From the NCBI RefSeq assembly GCF_910591885.1, contig NC_063285.1, forward strand, positions 11,582,944 through 11,646,943: a DNA stretch of 64,000 bases, in the 5' to 3' direction. The position numbers and the translations under genes are program-made. The notes under the pieces were generated by a model. It did no database searches and was not told the DNA's origin. It was given only the letters and a program-made list of their open reading frames with translations. The number at the start of each line of letters is the position of its first letter. The stretch's first letter is position 1. Of this stretch, positions 27,001-39,000 are shown in pieces. The DNA comes from Bombus terrestris (taxonomy: Eukaryota > Arthropoda > Insecta > Hymenoptera > Apidae).

Positions 27001-27480
27001 CGGGTGAACTATAAACAATGTTGCGAGAAAGCCTAAGTGACAACAGGCCGAAAGGGTCGGGAAACTTCAATGGGCCAAGCGGCCTATCAATGTGTCATCG
27101 GTCCTTCAGTCGAGTGATTACGCGGAAAAAGGCGTACGTGATCATGATCGCGGACAGTTATGGAATAGGTGCGTGGTGGGGGTATGAGAAGAACAAAGGG
27201 ATGCTTAAGGGAGAAAGGCAAATTAATTGGCAGTTGTTAATTGAGAGTCAAATCGTTAGGAGGTAGTTAGTTGCGAGTCGAGAATCGAGCTGAGAAGGTT
27301 GAGTCGAGACAGAATTGTCATGAGTTGTAAATTATTAGTTATGAGTTATTAATTATCAATCTAATTGTCTTAATTATATCGTATTACTACATTAAGTTCA
27401 GGTTAAATAACCATCGTTTCCTGTTTAATCCACTGTAAGTAGATCCATCTATCTAATAAATTTATCATACAGGATAGAAA
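26970..27480. other. Unclassified GC-richer segment in the repeat region
   Basis: About 300 bp of GC-richer sequence followed by AT-rich DNA lies between a diverged satellite monomer and a 22-bp-type array. It starts near TGTAGTATCG and ends near TCATACA, which could be degenerate LTR ends, but no target duplication or second copy is visible. The 82-codon ORF at 27018-27266 has no recognisable features. Confidence 0.25.
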
Positions 27481-27626
27481 TCATTGGAAATCCTAATTTC
27501 TAATATTTCTGAATAAATAATCCTATATTATTAATTTACAATATTTAAAACATTAATTTATTAATTAAGATTTAAACTATTAATTTGTAAAATTACAACA
27601 TTAATTTATAACATTTAAACTATTAA

Positions 27627-28263
27627 CACTTTGCGGAAGGGGCCGCTCGACGAGCGAGCGTCGCTATGGACGAGAGGTATTGGCGCGCGCAGCTGAAAAA
27701 ATATACAGGTTGAACGTTTGCGTTATTCATTGTCGAGGCTTATTATTATTTTCATCAATATTTAATTCATCATCATTGTCACTATTACTAGAAATATTGA
27801 AACATCTGAGCCGATTCATTGTTGAACGGTGTTCGTTTCCATTGTCTGAAGCACTGTCGTCGTCTTCTATCTTGTCAAGTTCAAAATAATGTTCACCACC
27901 ACTACTATCACTATCGGACATGTTCTTTCTGGAACTTTCAGGCATCCTGTATAAGGTATTATAAAAAAGGTGTAAAAAGCTTTCTAATTCATGTGGCAAT
28001 GCCATTGAAAGATTGAAATTTGTTCTGGCTCGACTATCATCCCGCATCGCGAGTTTACGTTACGTTAAACGGAAGATAAGATTTTTGAAGATCTATAATC
28101 TTCATAACATAATACTGTTTAGTTTACTATACCCATGCTCAAATACGCATAAGATTATCGCTCAGAAAAATAGACGTACGCCAGCCATCTCAAAATAACT
28201 GTCCGGAACTGTGAACAGATTCGGGCAGTTATTTGATTCGGGCGGACGCTCGTCCGCAAAAGG
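27627..28263 (-). mobile_element. piggyBac-like remnant flanked by TTAA
   Basis: The 637-bp segment is flanked on both sides by TTAA (27623-27626 and 28264-28267), the piggyBac target. Its ends are imperfect inverted repeats: CACTTTGCGGA at the left and, reading inward from the right, CCTTTTGCGGACGAGCG. A minus-strand ORF from ATG 28047 to a stop at 27727 (106 aa) contains a Ser/Asp/Glu-rich stretch (SDSDSSGGE, KIEDDDSASD) like the acidic N-termini of piggyBac transposases, then stops; the catalytic domain is absent. It is best read as an internally deleted, non-autonomous copy inserted into the TTAA-rich 22-bp repeat. Confidence 0.65.
27727..28047 (-). pseudogene. Acidic N-terminal fragment of a piggyBac-like transposase
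   Basis: A 106-aa open frame lies inside the TTAA-flanked element. It is rich in Ser, Asp, Glu and Asn in the second half and lacks any DDE catalytic segment. The assignment rests on the element's ends and on the acidic composition, not on a conserved domain. It is unlikely to encode active transposase. Confidence 0.45.
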
Positions 28264-28549
28264 TTAATTTGAAACATTTGGAACATTAATTTATAACTTT
28301 TAAACTACCCTTCGCACTCGACGGCCTTTTCGGTTGGAGGTAGTCAGCAACTCGAGGTGATTTTGCGCGTTTGTGACGAGTATCTTGTAGGTAATGTAAA
28401 ATGATTTTATACAAAAATTAATTTAAAAAGACATTATATTTTAATAATCCATATATATTTACATCTTTGAATACATAATTTTTTAATATTTTTTTTGTAT
28501 CTTTTTTTACGATAACTTATAAAACATCTACCAAGATGCATGCTTGGCT

Positions 28550-31500
28550 GTTCATTTACAACATTCAAATATTTAATTTATAACGTTTGATCTATTGATT
28601 TAAAGCATTTAAAATATTAATTTACACCACTTAAAACTTTAAATTACGACATTTGCGCTGTTAATTTATAGCCTTTGAATCATTAATTTATAACATTTAC
28701 AGTATTTATTTGTAACGTTTAAACCATTTATTTACAACATTTAAAAGGTACATTTGTGTTATCTGCAAACGATTTCTGTTTGACCGACCGTTGGCACCTT
28801 GTCACGTGTATACCAACAGGTATGCAAAGAACACATTTATCCTCGTATGATGTCAGTTGTGTTTCAAACACCGTACAATGCAGATCGAAGAATTAAACTT
28901 TTACGAATTAAATTATTAATTTATAACATTGCCGCTATTAATTTGTATCATTCAAGGTATTAGTTTACAATGTTCAACTGTTCTTTTCTTACAATTTACT
29001 ATTAATTTGTAACCATTTAAACTATTAATTCATAACGTTTGACCTATTGATTCAAAGCATTTAAAATGTTAATTTACATCATTTAAAATATTAAATTACA
29101 GCATTTATACTACTAATTTATAGCATTTAAGTTATTAATTTACGACGTTTAAAACATTAATTTGTAACATTTAAACTACTAATTGGTAACATTTGGAACA
29201 TTAATTTATGACACTTAAGCTACCAATTTTTAACACTTAATATATTAATTTACACCATTTAAAACTTTAAATTACGACATTTGCGCTGTTAATTTATAGC
29301 CTTTGAATCATTAATTTATAACATTTACAGTATTTATTTGTAACGTTTAAACCATTTATTTACAACATTTAAAAGGTACATTTGTGTTATCTGCAAACGA
29401 TTTCTGTTTGACCGACCGTTGGCACCTTGTCACGTGTATACCAACAGGTATGCAAAGAACACATTTATCCTCGTATGATGTCAGTTGTGTTTCAAACACC
29501 GTACAATGCAGATCGAAGAATTAAACTTTTACGAATTAAATTATTAATTTATAACATTGCCGCTATTAATTTGTATCATTCAAGGTATTAGTTTACAATG
29601 TTCAACTGTTCTTTTCTTACAATTTACTATTAATTTGTAACCATTTAAACTATTAATTCATAACGTTTGACCTATTGATTCAAAGCATTTAAAATGTTAA
29701 TTTACATCATTTAAAATATTAAATTACAGCATTTATACTACTAATTTATAGCATTTAAGTTATTAATTTACGACGTTTAAAACATTAATTTGTAACATTT
29801 AAACTACTAATTGGTAACATTTGGAACATTAATTTATGACACTTAAGCTACCAATTTTTAACACTTAATATATTAATTTACACCATTTAAAACTTTAAAT
29901 TACGACATTTGCGCTGTTAATTTATAGCCTTTGAATCATTAATTTATAACATTTACAGTATTTATTTGTAACGTTTAAACCATTTATTTACAACATTTAA
30001 AAGGTACATTTGTGTTATCTGCAAACGATTTCTGTTTGACCGACCGTTGGCACCTTGTCACGTGTATACCAACAGGTATGCAAAGAACACATTTATCCTC
30101 GTATGATGTCAGTTGTGTTTCAAACACCGTACAATGCAGATCGAAGAATTAAACTTTTACGAATTAAATTATTAATTTATAACATTGCCGCTATTAATTT
30201 GTATCATTCAAGGTATTAGTTTACAATGTTCAACTGTTCTTTTCTTACAATTTACTATTAATTTGTAACCATTTAAACTATTAATTCATAACGTTTGACC
30301 TATTGATTCAAAGCATTTAAAATGTTAATTTACATCATTTAAAATATTAAATTACAGCATTTATACTACTAATTTATAGCATTTAAGTTATTAATTTACG
30401 ACGTTTAAAACATTAATTTGTAACATTTAAACTACTAATTGGTAACATTTGGAACATTAATTTATGACACTTAAGCTACCAATTTTTAACACTTAATATA
30501 TTAATTTACACCATTTAAAACTTTAAATTACGACATTTGCGCTGTTAATTTATAGCCTTTGAATCATTAATTTATAACATTTACAGTATTTATTTGTAAC
30601 GTTTAAACCATTTATTTACAACATTTAAAAGGTACATTTGTGTTATCTGCAAACGATTTCTGTTTGACCGACCGTTGGCACCTTGTCACGTGTATACCAA
30701 CAGGTATGCAAAGAACACATTTATCCTCGTATGATGTCAGTTGTGTTTCAAACACCGTACAATGCAGATCGAAGAATTAAACTTTTACGAATTAAATTAT
30801 TAATTTATAACATTGCCGCTATTAATTTGTATCATTCAAGGTATTAGTTTACAATGTTCAACTGTTCTTTTCTTACAATTTACTATTAATTTGTAACCAT
30901 TTAAACTATTAATTCATAACGTTTGACCTATTGATTCAAAGCATTTAAAATGTTAATTTACACCATTTAAAATATTAAATTACAGCATTTATACTACTAA
31001 TTTATAGCATTTAAGTTATTAATTTACGACGTTTAAAACATTAATTAGTAACATAACTGCTAATTGGTAACATTTGGAACATTAATTTATGACACTTAAG
31101 CTACCAATTTTTAACACTTAATATATTAATTTACCCCATTTAAAACTTTAAATTACGACATTTGCGCTGTTAATTTATAGCCTTTGAATCATTAATTTAT
31201 AACATTTACAGTATTTATTTGTAACGTTTAAACCATTTATTTACAACATTTAAAAGGTACATTTGTGTTATCTGCAAACGATTTCTGTTTGACCGACCGT
31301 TGGCACCTTGTCACGTGTATACTAACAGGTATGCAAAGAACACATTTATCCTCGTATGATGTCAGTTGTGTTTCAAACACCGTACAATGCAGATCGAAGA
31401 ATTAAACTTTTACGAATTAAATTATTAATTTATAACATTGCCGCTATTAATTTGTATCATTCAAGGTATTAGTTTACAATGTTCAACTGTTCTTTTCTTA

Positions 31501-31700
31501 CAATTTACTATTAATTTGTAACCATTTAAACTATTAATTCATAACGTTTGACCTTTTGATTCAAAGCATTTAAAATGTTAATTTACACCATTTAAAATAT
31601 TAAATTACAGCATTTATACTACTAATTTATAGCATTTAAGTTATTAATTTACGACGTTTAAAACATTAATTTGTAACATTTTAATCATTCATTTACAACA
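28550..31700. repeat. 628-bp tandem satellite, five copies
   Basis: The landmark TGACCGACCGTTGGCACCTT recurs at 28781, 29409, 30037, 30665 and 31290, giving spacings of 628, 628, 628 and 625 bp. Copies 1 to 4 look almost identical by eye; the last differs by a few substitutions and small indels. Each unit has a unique part of about 230 bp and a part built from degenerate 22-bp TTAATTTATAACATTTAA-like sub-units. Each also holds the short palindrome ATACC-AACA-GGTAT. No coding potential is evident. Confidence 0.95.
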
Positions 31701-33230
31701 TTTACAACATTAATTTATAACGTTTAAACTATTAATTTAAGACATTTGAAATATTGATTAGTAACTTTTAATCTATTAATTTGCTAACATTTTCATATTC
31801 TAATAATGAAAATTCGCGGTATATTTTCTAATAGCAAAGAGTATAATTATTACGAACGATTGCATTACATTCACGGTATTCTTAAGGATTTGTTCGCTAT
31901 CAAGAAATATCACAATTTTCAAGTAATATTTTTATACTTATTATATTATATTATTATATATATTTTTTAATTTATTATCTATAATTTTTTAAGTGTAAAA
32001 AAATAGCAGTATTTTCTAATTAAACATTCGATAGGGAAAAGAAGAAAATTGTCCAATCGGTTTTTCGCTTCTTTTCCACCCCCTCCCGCCACCGTCTTAA
32101 ATATCTTTATTTTTAAGGAATATTTGTGACTGCGCGCAATGCGGTTGTAGAGTCAGTATTTAGTACGCTGTAGTTTCTTTTCAGTATTTTAAAATCATGA
32201 TAGTTTTGATTAAATTCGATCGAATAATCGCACACGAAAGTAGTAAAATTTTGATGTACTTGAATTATGTATATTCTGTATATTTTTCTTTTAACACTAT
32301 CAATTAAGAAATGCAATTTAATTGAAAATTTAGGAGGTTAGGATCTTCTGAGGTTATTCTTTCATTAAAGTAAAATAGATGTTAAAGCCGTAATACCAAA
32401 TTATTAAACAAATGACTAACATATTTCAGAAACCATTAGATTCTTAATTTCTACATTTTAAGCTCTCATATTAAATTTTCGGTTTTTACACTTATCAAAG
32501 TTTATTAGATTATCAATCTTTATTATTACTAAAGTTACTAAAGTTAATAAACCTCCATTTTTCATTATCTTCAACTTTTTAAATAATCAGCAATCATTCA
32601 TCGTGTTTTTTTCTGTAACAGATTTTTCTCAACATCCATTTCCACCACTGGACCTTACTCATTTCCTGCCTGATGTTAGTCTCCCTGATGATATTCCCCG
32701 GGATAGCGCATCATCCATGGTACGTCCTCTGTTTCTCCGCTTCGAACGGTGAGTCGCATGCATTTTTGTTCCTCCGGTCACTCAGTCATGTCGTAGGATG
32801 AAAGGTCCGAATCGGCACGGGTGACAGGTATTTTTTATACCTGTGAGTAGTAACATTCTTTTTTTTAATTTATTAATTTAGGATAGGTCTTCTTGCACAG
32901 CGCGATTATAATAATTAGCTTAAACATATACACTTGAGAATATATTCGTGTTATTTATAAATATGCATGTTAATATTCCGTATGAATATTTGAAAATGCC
33001 AAATATGTACACGAATATACCTGTTTGATATAAATATACTTGATCTTAAGCAATGAATTAATCGTGACAATATTAAGTCACGTTCGTTTATTTCACTTTG
33101 GCTAGAATTTAAAATATGAGTTAAAATTCATTTTTTCCCGTACAAGAATGTGTGAAATTTTACGTGCAAGAAGACACTTCGCGACAGGCAGATTTTTGAA
33201 TCAAAGCAATAATTTTCAGGTTTAACCCTT
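31700..33230. other. Non-repetitive subtelomeric DNA with one exon-like stretch
   Basis: After the satellite, AT-rich DNA shows no recognised gene. A 98-bp stretch at 32622-32719 is exon-like and is listed separately. The minus-strand ORF at 32113-32316 has no family features. Confidence 0.4.
32622..32719 (+). other. Possible isolated coding exon
   Basis: The stretch is bounded by a strong acceptor (TTTTTTCTGTAACAG) and a donor (ATG|GTACGT). One frame reads DFSQHPFPPLDLTHF and continues LPDVSLPDDIPRDSASS, which has protein-like composition and GC content above its surroundings. No partner exons or family were identified. It could be part of a gene fragment moved into the subtelomere. Confidence 0.25.
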
Positions 33231-33231
33231 T

Positions 33232-33306
33232 CCGTGCCCATTGTCAGGATCTCATTCACGTACCCAGGTGCTACTTGAATGGGAGAAAGACATTGGGCAC
33301 GACGAT
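33232..33306. repeat. Imperfect inverted repeat after TTTAACCCTTT
   Basis: The arms CGTGCCCATTGTC (33232-) and GACATTGGGCACG (to about 33303) are nearly perfect inverted copies, and pairing continues into the loop (TCTCATTCA against TCCCATTCA). The TTAACCCTTT just to the left resembles the ends of TTAA-targeting elements, but no right end is seen. Possibly a truncated MITE. Confidence 0.4.
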
Positions 33307-33384
33307 CTAGAATTAAGTAATATAATAATTTCTCAGCGACTGACGATGTGTTAGTGTATCGTGCATGACGTATTTTCCACATTG

Positions 33385-33402
33385 TGTGTGTGTGTGTGTG
33401 TT
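33385..33402. repeat. (TG)n microsatellite
   Basis: Nine TG units between the inverted repeat and duplicated segment D. Confidence 0.85.
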
Positions 33403-33499
33403 GTTAGGCCGTGGAATTGCGTCGTTTTCTCTTATTCGTTAAAACTTCAAATATTAAAAATGTCGAGACATATATCGATTCAATTTACGTCTCGATACA

Positions 33500-33840
33500 A
33501 TTAGAATTTCTGATAATATCATCCACATGATTAAGTGTACTCACACTCTTAATATTGCTATCAATCGCAATTATAATTCCAAGTTTACTTATATCTGTTT
33601 TAAAAATATAATTTCCTCAGACTTGTTTTATCACGTTTTACACAATGGTCACTAGCCTTCATCGGTCGATTTCAGGAAAAAGGTACGTACCTTAGAGTGT
33701 GCATGATGTGTTAAGCTCGGGTGTCGGAGGCGTCCCGGGACGTCTTCTCTAGTGTAGGACCTTTGCGCCCGGGCGTTTGTGTGAGAACCGTGGAGTCTTT
33801 GCTTTTTTGGCCGATGTATATATCGGTCCATCGTCCCATT
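33500..33840. repeat. Duplicated subtelomeric segment D, copy 1
   Basis: The segment aligns by eye with 43310-43630 in the same orientation, sharing TTTCTGATAATATCAT, GATTTCAGGAAAAAGGTA and GGAGGCGTCCCGGGA in order. Identity looks roughly three quarters, so the duplication is old. It has no recognised function. The pair flanks the R1 element and its surroundings. Confidence 0.7.
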
Positions 33841-33845
33841 GAGCA

Positions 33846-34030
33846 AATCGCGATTTTTCTTATTAGTGTTGCGACAAATTAATTACGGGTTGTATTAGAG
33901 TTGCGAAATAATATCACGGCTTTTCATTAGTGTGGCGAGAAAATGATTACGGTTTGAATTAGAGTTGCGATAAAATGATAATCGCGTTTGCTTTGGAGTT
34001 GCGAATTACGATATCGCGATTGTTTTTTGC
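33846..34030. repeat. 32-bp degenerate minisatellite with core TTAGAGTTGCGA
   Basis: The core GTTGCGA (once GTGGCGA) recurs at 33868, 33900, 33932, 33964 and 33998, spaced 32, 32, 32 and 34 bp, each followed by an ATNNCGG/CGCG block. Scattered, less regular copies continue to about 34640. Confidence 0.75.
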
Positions 34031-35360
34031 AATTTGTATTATGAATTTTTAGAATTTATCCTATTTTCTATTGTTTAAAATTAGATTATAAAAATGTTAG
34101 TTTTCAATTAATCTTATAGTACTGCAAGTTGCAATATCAGAATATTTAAAGTAGCTTTTTCATATTAGTAAACAGTAATTTTCATTAAATTCACTATAAG
34201 AGTTAGCGTTGCGATATTGTTCCATCGCGAGTTCTACTTATTTTTCCTTTTATCGTTGCGATAATGAATGATCGCGTTTTCTTAAGTAGAGTTGCGTTTA
34301 TAAAATGCCCAAACCCTTCGACTGTATTTGTCGGACATGGTTCCTGGATCACACGATACAGTTGCAAGAGCTGTGTAAGTGTGATCGTTCACTGGCAACC
34401 TCTTAAATGGTTGCACTTCGATCTGTCGCTATTAGTGTCGCGTATTGCTTAAATACGAGTGCGTAAATTTATACTTATTAGCGTTGTGTATCAAACTTCG
34501 GGTATTTTCAGAATTTCTTTTTTTTTTAATGGTAGATTAATTGATATTGCAGATATAACGGAGCATTCGTCCCGTTTTATTTTGAGAATTTTCTGCTTCA
34601 TAAATATTATTAGTAAATTAGCGTTGCGAAACAAGATTATTCACTTCCACTCGCGGTTTGTTGATCGGGTTCATATAGAGTGGAACACGATCGAATTTTA
34701 GTAGCCCTTCTGGCTACTGCTTTGTTTCTTTTTCAGCGCCCCTTATTACTATTACTACGTTTATTACTGAAAATACTGCTACAAGACATATCCTTTTGTC
34801 AGCGTTAACGTTACCATGATTGCTGAAATATAAAATATTTTATTACGAATGTAATATATATATGTCGGAGATGGAAGGATACCGGAGCCTTCCCTTTGGT
34901 ACTTTGGGAAAACTACTTAATACCGTAATCTAGATTCTACCATAGCCGTAATAAAGCAATTGTCGTCATTCAATCCGATTGTATTTGTTCGAGATCTGTG
35001 ATAATGAGCTTGGGCTCGAGGCGACAACCAGTTGCTGAACGCAGCCGCGGTCAAGGGATGAACACTTTGTCTAACAAAGGCATGAAGTAATTCTATAGCC
35101 CTCCTTAGAAGAAATAGTTGTAGCGGCACACGACAGTAAACATTCCAACGGTTTCTGTCTCGTGGTTCGCCACACGCAGACTCTATCCTTCGGGTAAGAT
35201 GATTACCAGATGTCGACGCATCTCCACAGTACATGTTCAGGTATCCTGAGGACCAGGTTATAAATCTTAAGTTTTAGTTAATTAAAGTCCTTCAAACAGA
35301 TAAACAGTCTTTGTTCCAACTACGGAATGATAGGTAATATCTACACTAATCATAATGCGA
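34030..35360. other. Unclassified subtelomeric DNA with decayed repeats
   Basis: Irregular copies of the TTGCGA motif are scattered through the left part. A segment at 35110-35290 aligns with 57670-57860, sharing CCAACGGTTTCTGTC and CCAGATGTCGA in order, so it is a dispersed repeat of unknown type. A 105-codon minus-strand ORF (34917-35234) lies over it but has no recognised domain. Confidence 0.45.
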
Positions 35361-35364
35361 ACCC

Positions 35365-35480
35365 AACATATATATAATGTTCAAATTTGGATAATTTAGG
35401 GATCGATTCTAAGTCTGAAAATCGAGAATCGATTTTCCACGTCCTAAACTACCACTCTTCCTCTGTCAATCTTCAATACT
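35365..35480 (-). mobile_element. Diverged Ty3/Gypsy LTR fragment lacking an intron-like block
   Basis: Read on the minus strand, this aligns with the LTR at 46090-46544: AGGACGT-GAAAATCGATTC, then CTCGATTTTCAG, then ACTT-AGAATCGATCCCT, ending near TTGAACATTATA as the intact LTR does (TTGAACCTTATA). The 135 bp that in the intact LTR lie between TTTTCAG|GTAAAC and TTTTCAG|ACTTC are missing here, with the junction at 35414/35415. Confidence 0.6.
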
Positions 35481-36009
35481 CTAAATAAAAATTTCCTTTT
35501 TGTGATCGTGTCTATTTCTAATGTTCGAAATCCTTCTTCATCTCTAACCGTTCGTCTGTGTACTGACTGTTTGGCAAATCGGTTATCCGTAACGACAAAT
35601 AAGGTCACATTGTCCATTAACAGAAAAAGCCCTTTTGTTTATCCGCGTTTGAACTCTTAGGAAGTTTACATATATACACAGATGACGAACAAGTAATTTT
35701 TGGGGAGCAGAGACTGGTACGGGTTCTCGAGATAGCGTAGGTCCGAGAAACTCCGATGGATCTGATGTTCGCCTATATCCGGACACACGTTGTGCGGTGC
35801 GGAGAATTTCGGAGAAGTTGGCGGGCTCGTGCCGGTCGAAGACCACTCGCCTCACCTTCTCGTCGGGGCTCCCCGTCACCCCGTACCTCGGTCTTTCTCT
35901 CTTTCTCTATCGAGGTTGCCTGGTACGGGGTGCGAAAGAGTGAGTGGCACCAGGACTGGACTCGACGGTGACAACCTTGACGACCAACAATATAGTAAAA
36001 ATTACGAAG

Positions 36010-39000
36010 ATGAAAATAGACAACAAAAAGAAGAAAACAATTTACGGTGCAGGGGAGGGAAACCCCAGTACCGGCGCAGACGCGAGTCGTCAAGCGGGCT
36101 CCGCTGCGTCGTTATCAAGCAACCGCGGCCGTTCGGGGGTGGACCGTCAGGCCCCCGTTCGCGTACAAGAGTCTGGCGAGGAAGCGAAGGAGGAACATGT
36201 GCATGTGAACGTTACGAAAAGTAATGTGAGAAGAAATGGACGAAGGGTTGAAGAGGATTCCGATGCGACGACCGTCAACGGCTCGGGGTCCATCGTTTGG
36301 AACGAGCTACCGTTACAGCGTGGCGTTGGTGGTGGTATCGACGGACGGGGGAGATCCAATGACCAGATGTCGACTGGTTCCTCGAACTCGGCCGCCGCTG
36401 CTCCCTCGCTGGGTAAACGTTCCTGCGGGAGGATCGCTGCCCCAAGCGCGTGCAGTACCGGTGGTATTAACAGCGGCGATGGGGGTGGTAATAGCGCCGT
36501 TCGAGGTGAACGCGAGGGAGACGAGAATTCGTTCGTCGAGATAACCCCCGTGAAGCGGAAGAGGAAGACTACTGGAACCAGCACCACCGCCTCCGGTTCA
36601 GAACCATTGGCGTCCCTGTCGTATTTCAGCACGCTGATGATGCAACAGACGACCGCCGACCTCGGAGCGGAAATAATGCGGGAGATGGAAGAGGTCGAAA
36701 GGATCGCTTCGACCTCCAAGAACTTAAAAGGTACGTTCGTGCGGAGGCTGAGGCTGGCGTCGCGAAAAACAAGAGCGGCCGGCGCTGAGCTCCAACAGCG
36801 CACGGTTGTCTCATCGTCACCTTTGGCAATAACAACAACATCGTCTTTGACATCGAGAACCATGACCGGCTTCAAACTCCGCCAACGCCGCCCTTGTGAC
36901 GATGGTGAGCGCGACGACGACGGGATGGATGTTATATCAGTGGAAGATGAGGAGAAGGAAGACGAGAAAAGAAAAAATAGAGGAAAAGAACGCGAGGAAA
37001 GCGCACGCCAGAGGGAGAGAATGCGCTTCCTGGAGAGTGAGGTCAGCCGCCTCCAAGAGACGGTAGAGCGGTTGAACAAGAAGAAGGTGAGTAGAGAGAG
37101 AGATGATATGAAGAGAATGACGAGGATGTTGAGATCCCCGTCGATCGAAAGAGGAATAGGAGGACGGACGACGGTGGGACTAAAGATTTCTACGGAGGGA
37201 AAAGCGACGGGAGCCGCTGCCCCTACGAGCTTTATGGGCCCCCCTCCCCCATTGCCGCCCCTGACTACCCGGTCGGTCTCGAGCCGTCTCCACCGTGCTG
37301 GCGAGATGGGGAGCGAGGCTAGCGACGTTAATGAACATCATATAAGAAACGAAGGAGGCAGAGGAGAAAGTGTAGGAAATGTGAACAGACCCGGTGGTTC
37401 AGGGCCTCGGGATCCATTGGAAGATCTCAAGGCCCTGTTCCTCCGTAAGATCGAGGAAGTGCGGCAGAAGCTGCCGTCGCAGCTGTCGCCAAATAATTCC
37501 TACAGTTATTCCCACCGTAATAATTATTACTATCGGATGAGACCTCCGGAAACGAGCGCCCTCTCCACCGCGGATATATCTAACATGTGGATGAGGGGTG
37601 ACATGTCGCCGTCAACGGCTGAATCGTCGACCAACGAGATGGAATTTCTCTCCACAGTCGTCCCGAGAGGTGTTGGTAGAGATAGAAGGAGGAGAGGAAG
37701 GAGAGGAAATAACAGGTTGGAGGCGCGTCCACTTCCAATGGCAGTTGCGTCTACCAGCTGTAGCGACGGTAAAAGTATGACGATGATAGGAAGAAGAAGA
37801 AACAGCAATAGCGAATGCCCGTCCTCATCGTTCTCGCCGTTGTCGCGAGCGAGATATTCGATGCTCGGAGATCACAACGACTGCGACACTCATGACGCGA
37901 GAAGAGAGGCTGCTGCCTCGGCGAGGTCTCTCACATTTGCCGGGATGGCCGCCCGATCCCGCGTGACTGCGACACAAGAGAAATTCGATATCGGCGGTGA
38001 AATGGGTGGAGGAGACAGCGAGAGCGGTGAAATTTGTACAACGGTAAGGAGGATGAAAGGAACAGGAGATGTAAGGAAACAGATAAATACAGGACGAGGT
38101 GCGAGGGATTCTGGGCAGTTTGTCGTAAACGCGAGGTCGCGCACTGCCGCGTGCTCCATGAAAACTGAGTCTAGGCTCCCTAAGATTCCTCGGTGCACCG
38201 CCGTGATGCTCACCATTCTGGAGGGTTCGAGAGTCACGTACAATGAAGCGATGTCGAGGGTCCGTCGAGAAATAAAACTCTCTGACCTCGGCATCGCCGA
38301 AGTGCGTCTTAGGAGGGCAGTCACTGGAGCCCTGATCCTCGAGATCGCCGGCGACGAGGGAGGTCGTAAAGCCGCGCTCCTCGCCGAGCGCATGGCGGAT
38401 GTCCTCCGGGGTATTTCCGTCAGGATCTCCGTGCCGCAAAAAACGGCCGAAATGAGGGTGACCGGATTGGACGACTCTGTTACTCTCGACGAAGTGGTGG
38501 CCGCCGTTGCCGAGGCTGGCGGCTGTCGCACCGACGAAGTCACTGTAGGCGAGCCACACAGAGCCTCACGAGGTCTCACTTCCGTGTGGCTTCGCTGCCC
38601 ATTGAAGGCGGCCAGGAGGATCAGCACCTCTGGGGATGGCACAAGCGACGATAGCGGAGGCACGAGGAGGATAGTGGTGGGCTGGTCCACGGCGAGGATT
38701 CGTCCCCTTCCGACACGCCGACTCCATTGTTTCAGATGTCTGGAGCTGGATCACGTGCGTCGGCATTGCGCGTCGACGATCGACCGCTCCGACCGGTGCT
38801 ACAGGTGCGGCGAATCAGGGCATCGAGCCAGAGACTGTTCCTCGCGGGTTCCGCGATGTCCATTGTGCGCAGACCTCGGGGTGCTCGCGACGCATCGGAT
38901 GGGGTCGCCGGCGTGCAAGCCACCGGCCCGCCGAAGGAAAGGAATAAAACCGGACGGAAATATCGAAGCCAGCAACGGAGTTGACACGATGACCGCCGTC

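Noticed and set aside
35944..36009. Upstream extension of R1 ORF1
   Set aside because: The frame is open but starts on GTG; the first ATG is 36010, so the start was placed there.
36147..37079. Long minus-strand ORFs across the R1 element
   Set aside because: They are shadows of GC-rich coding sequence in ORF1 and ORF2, with no domains.
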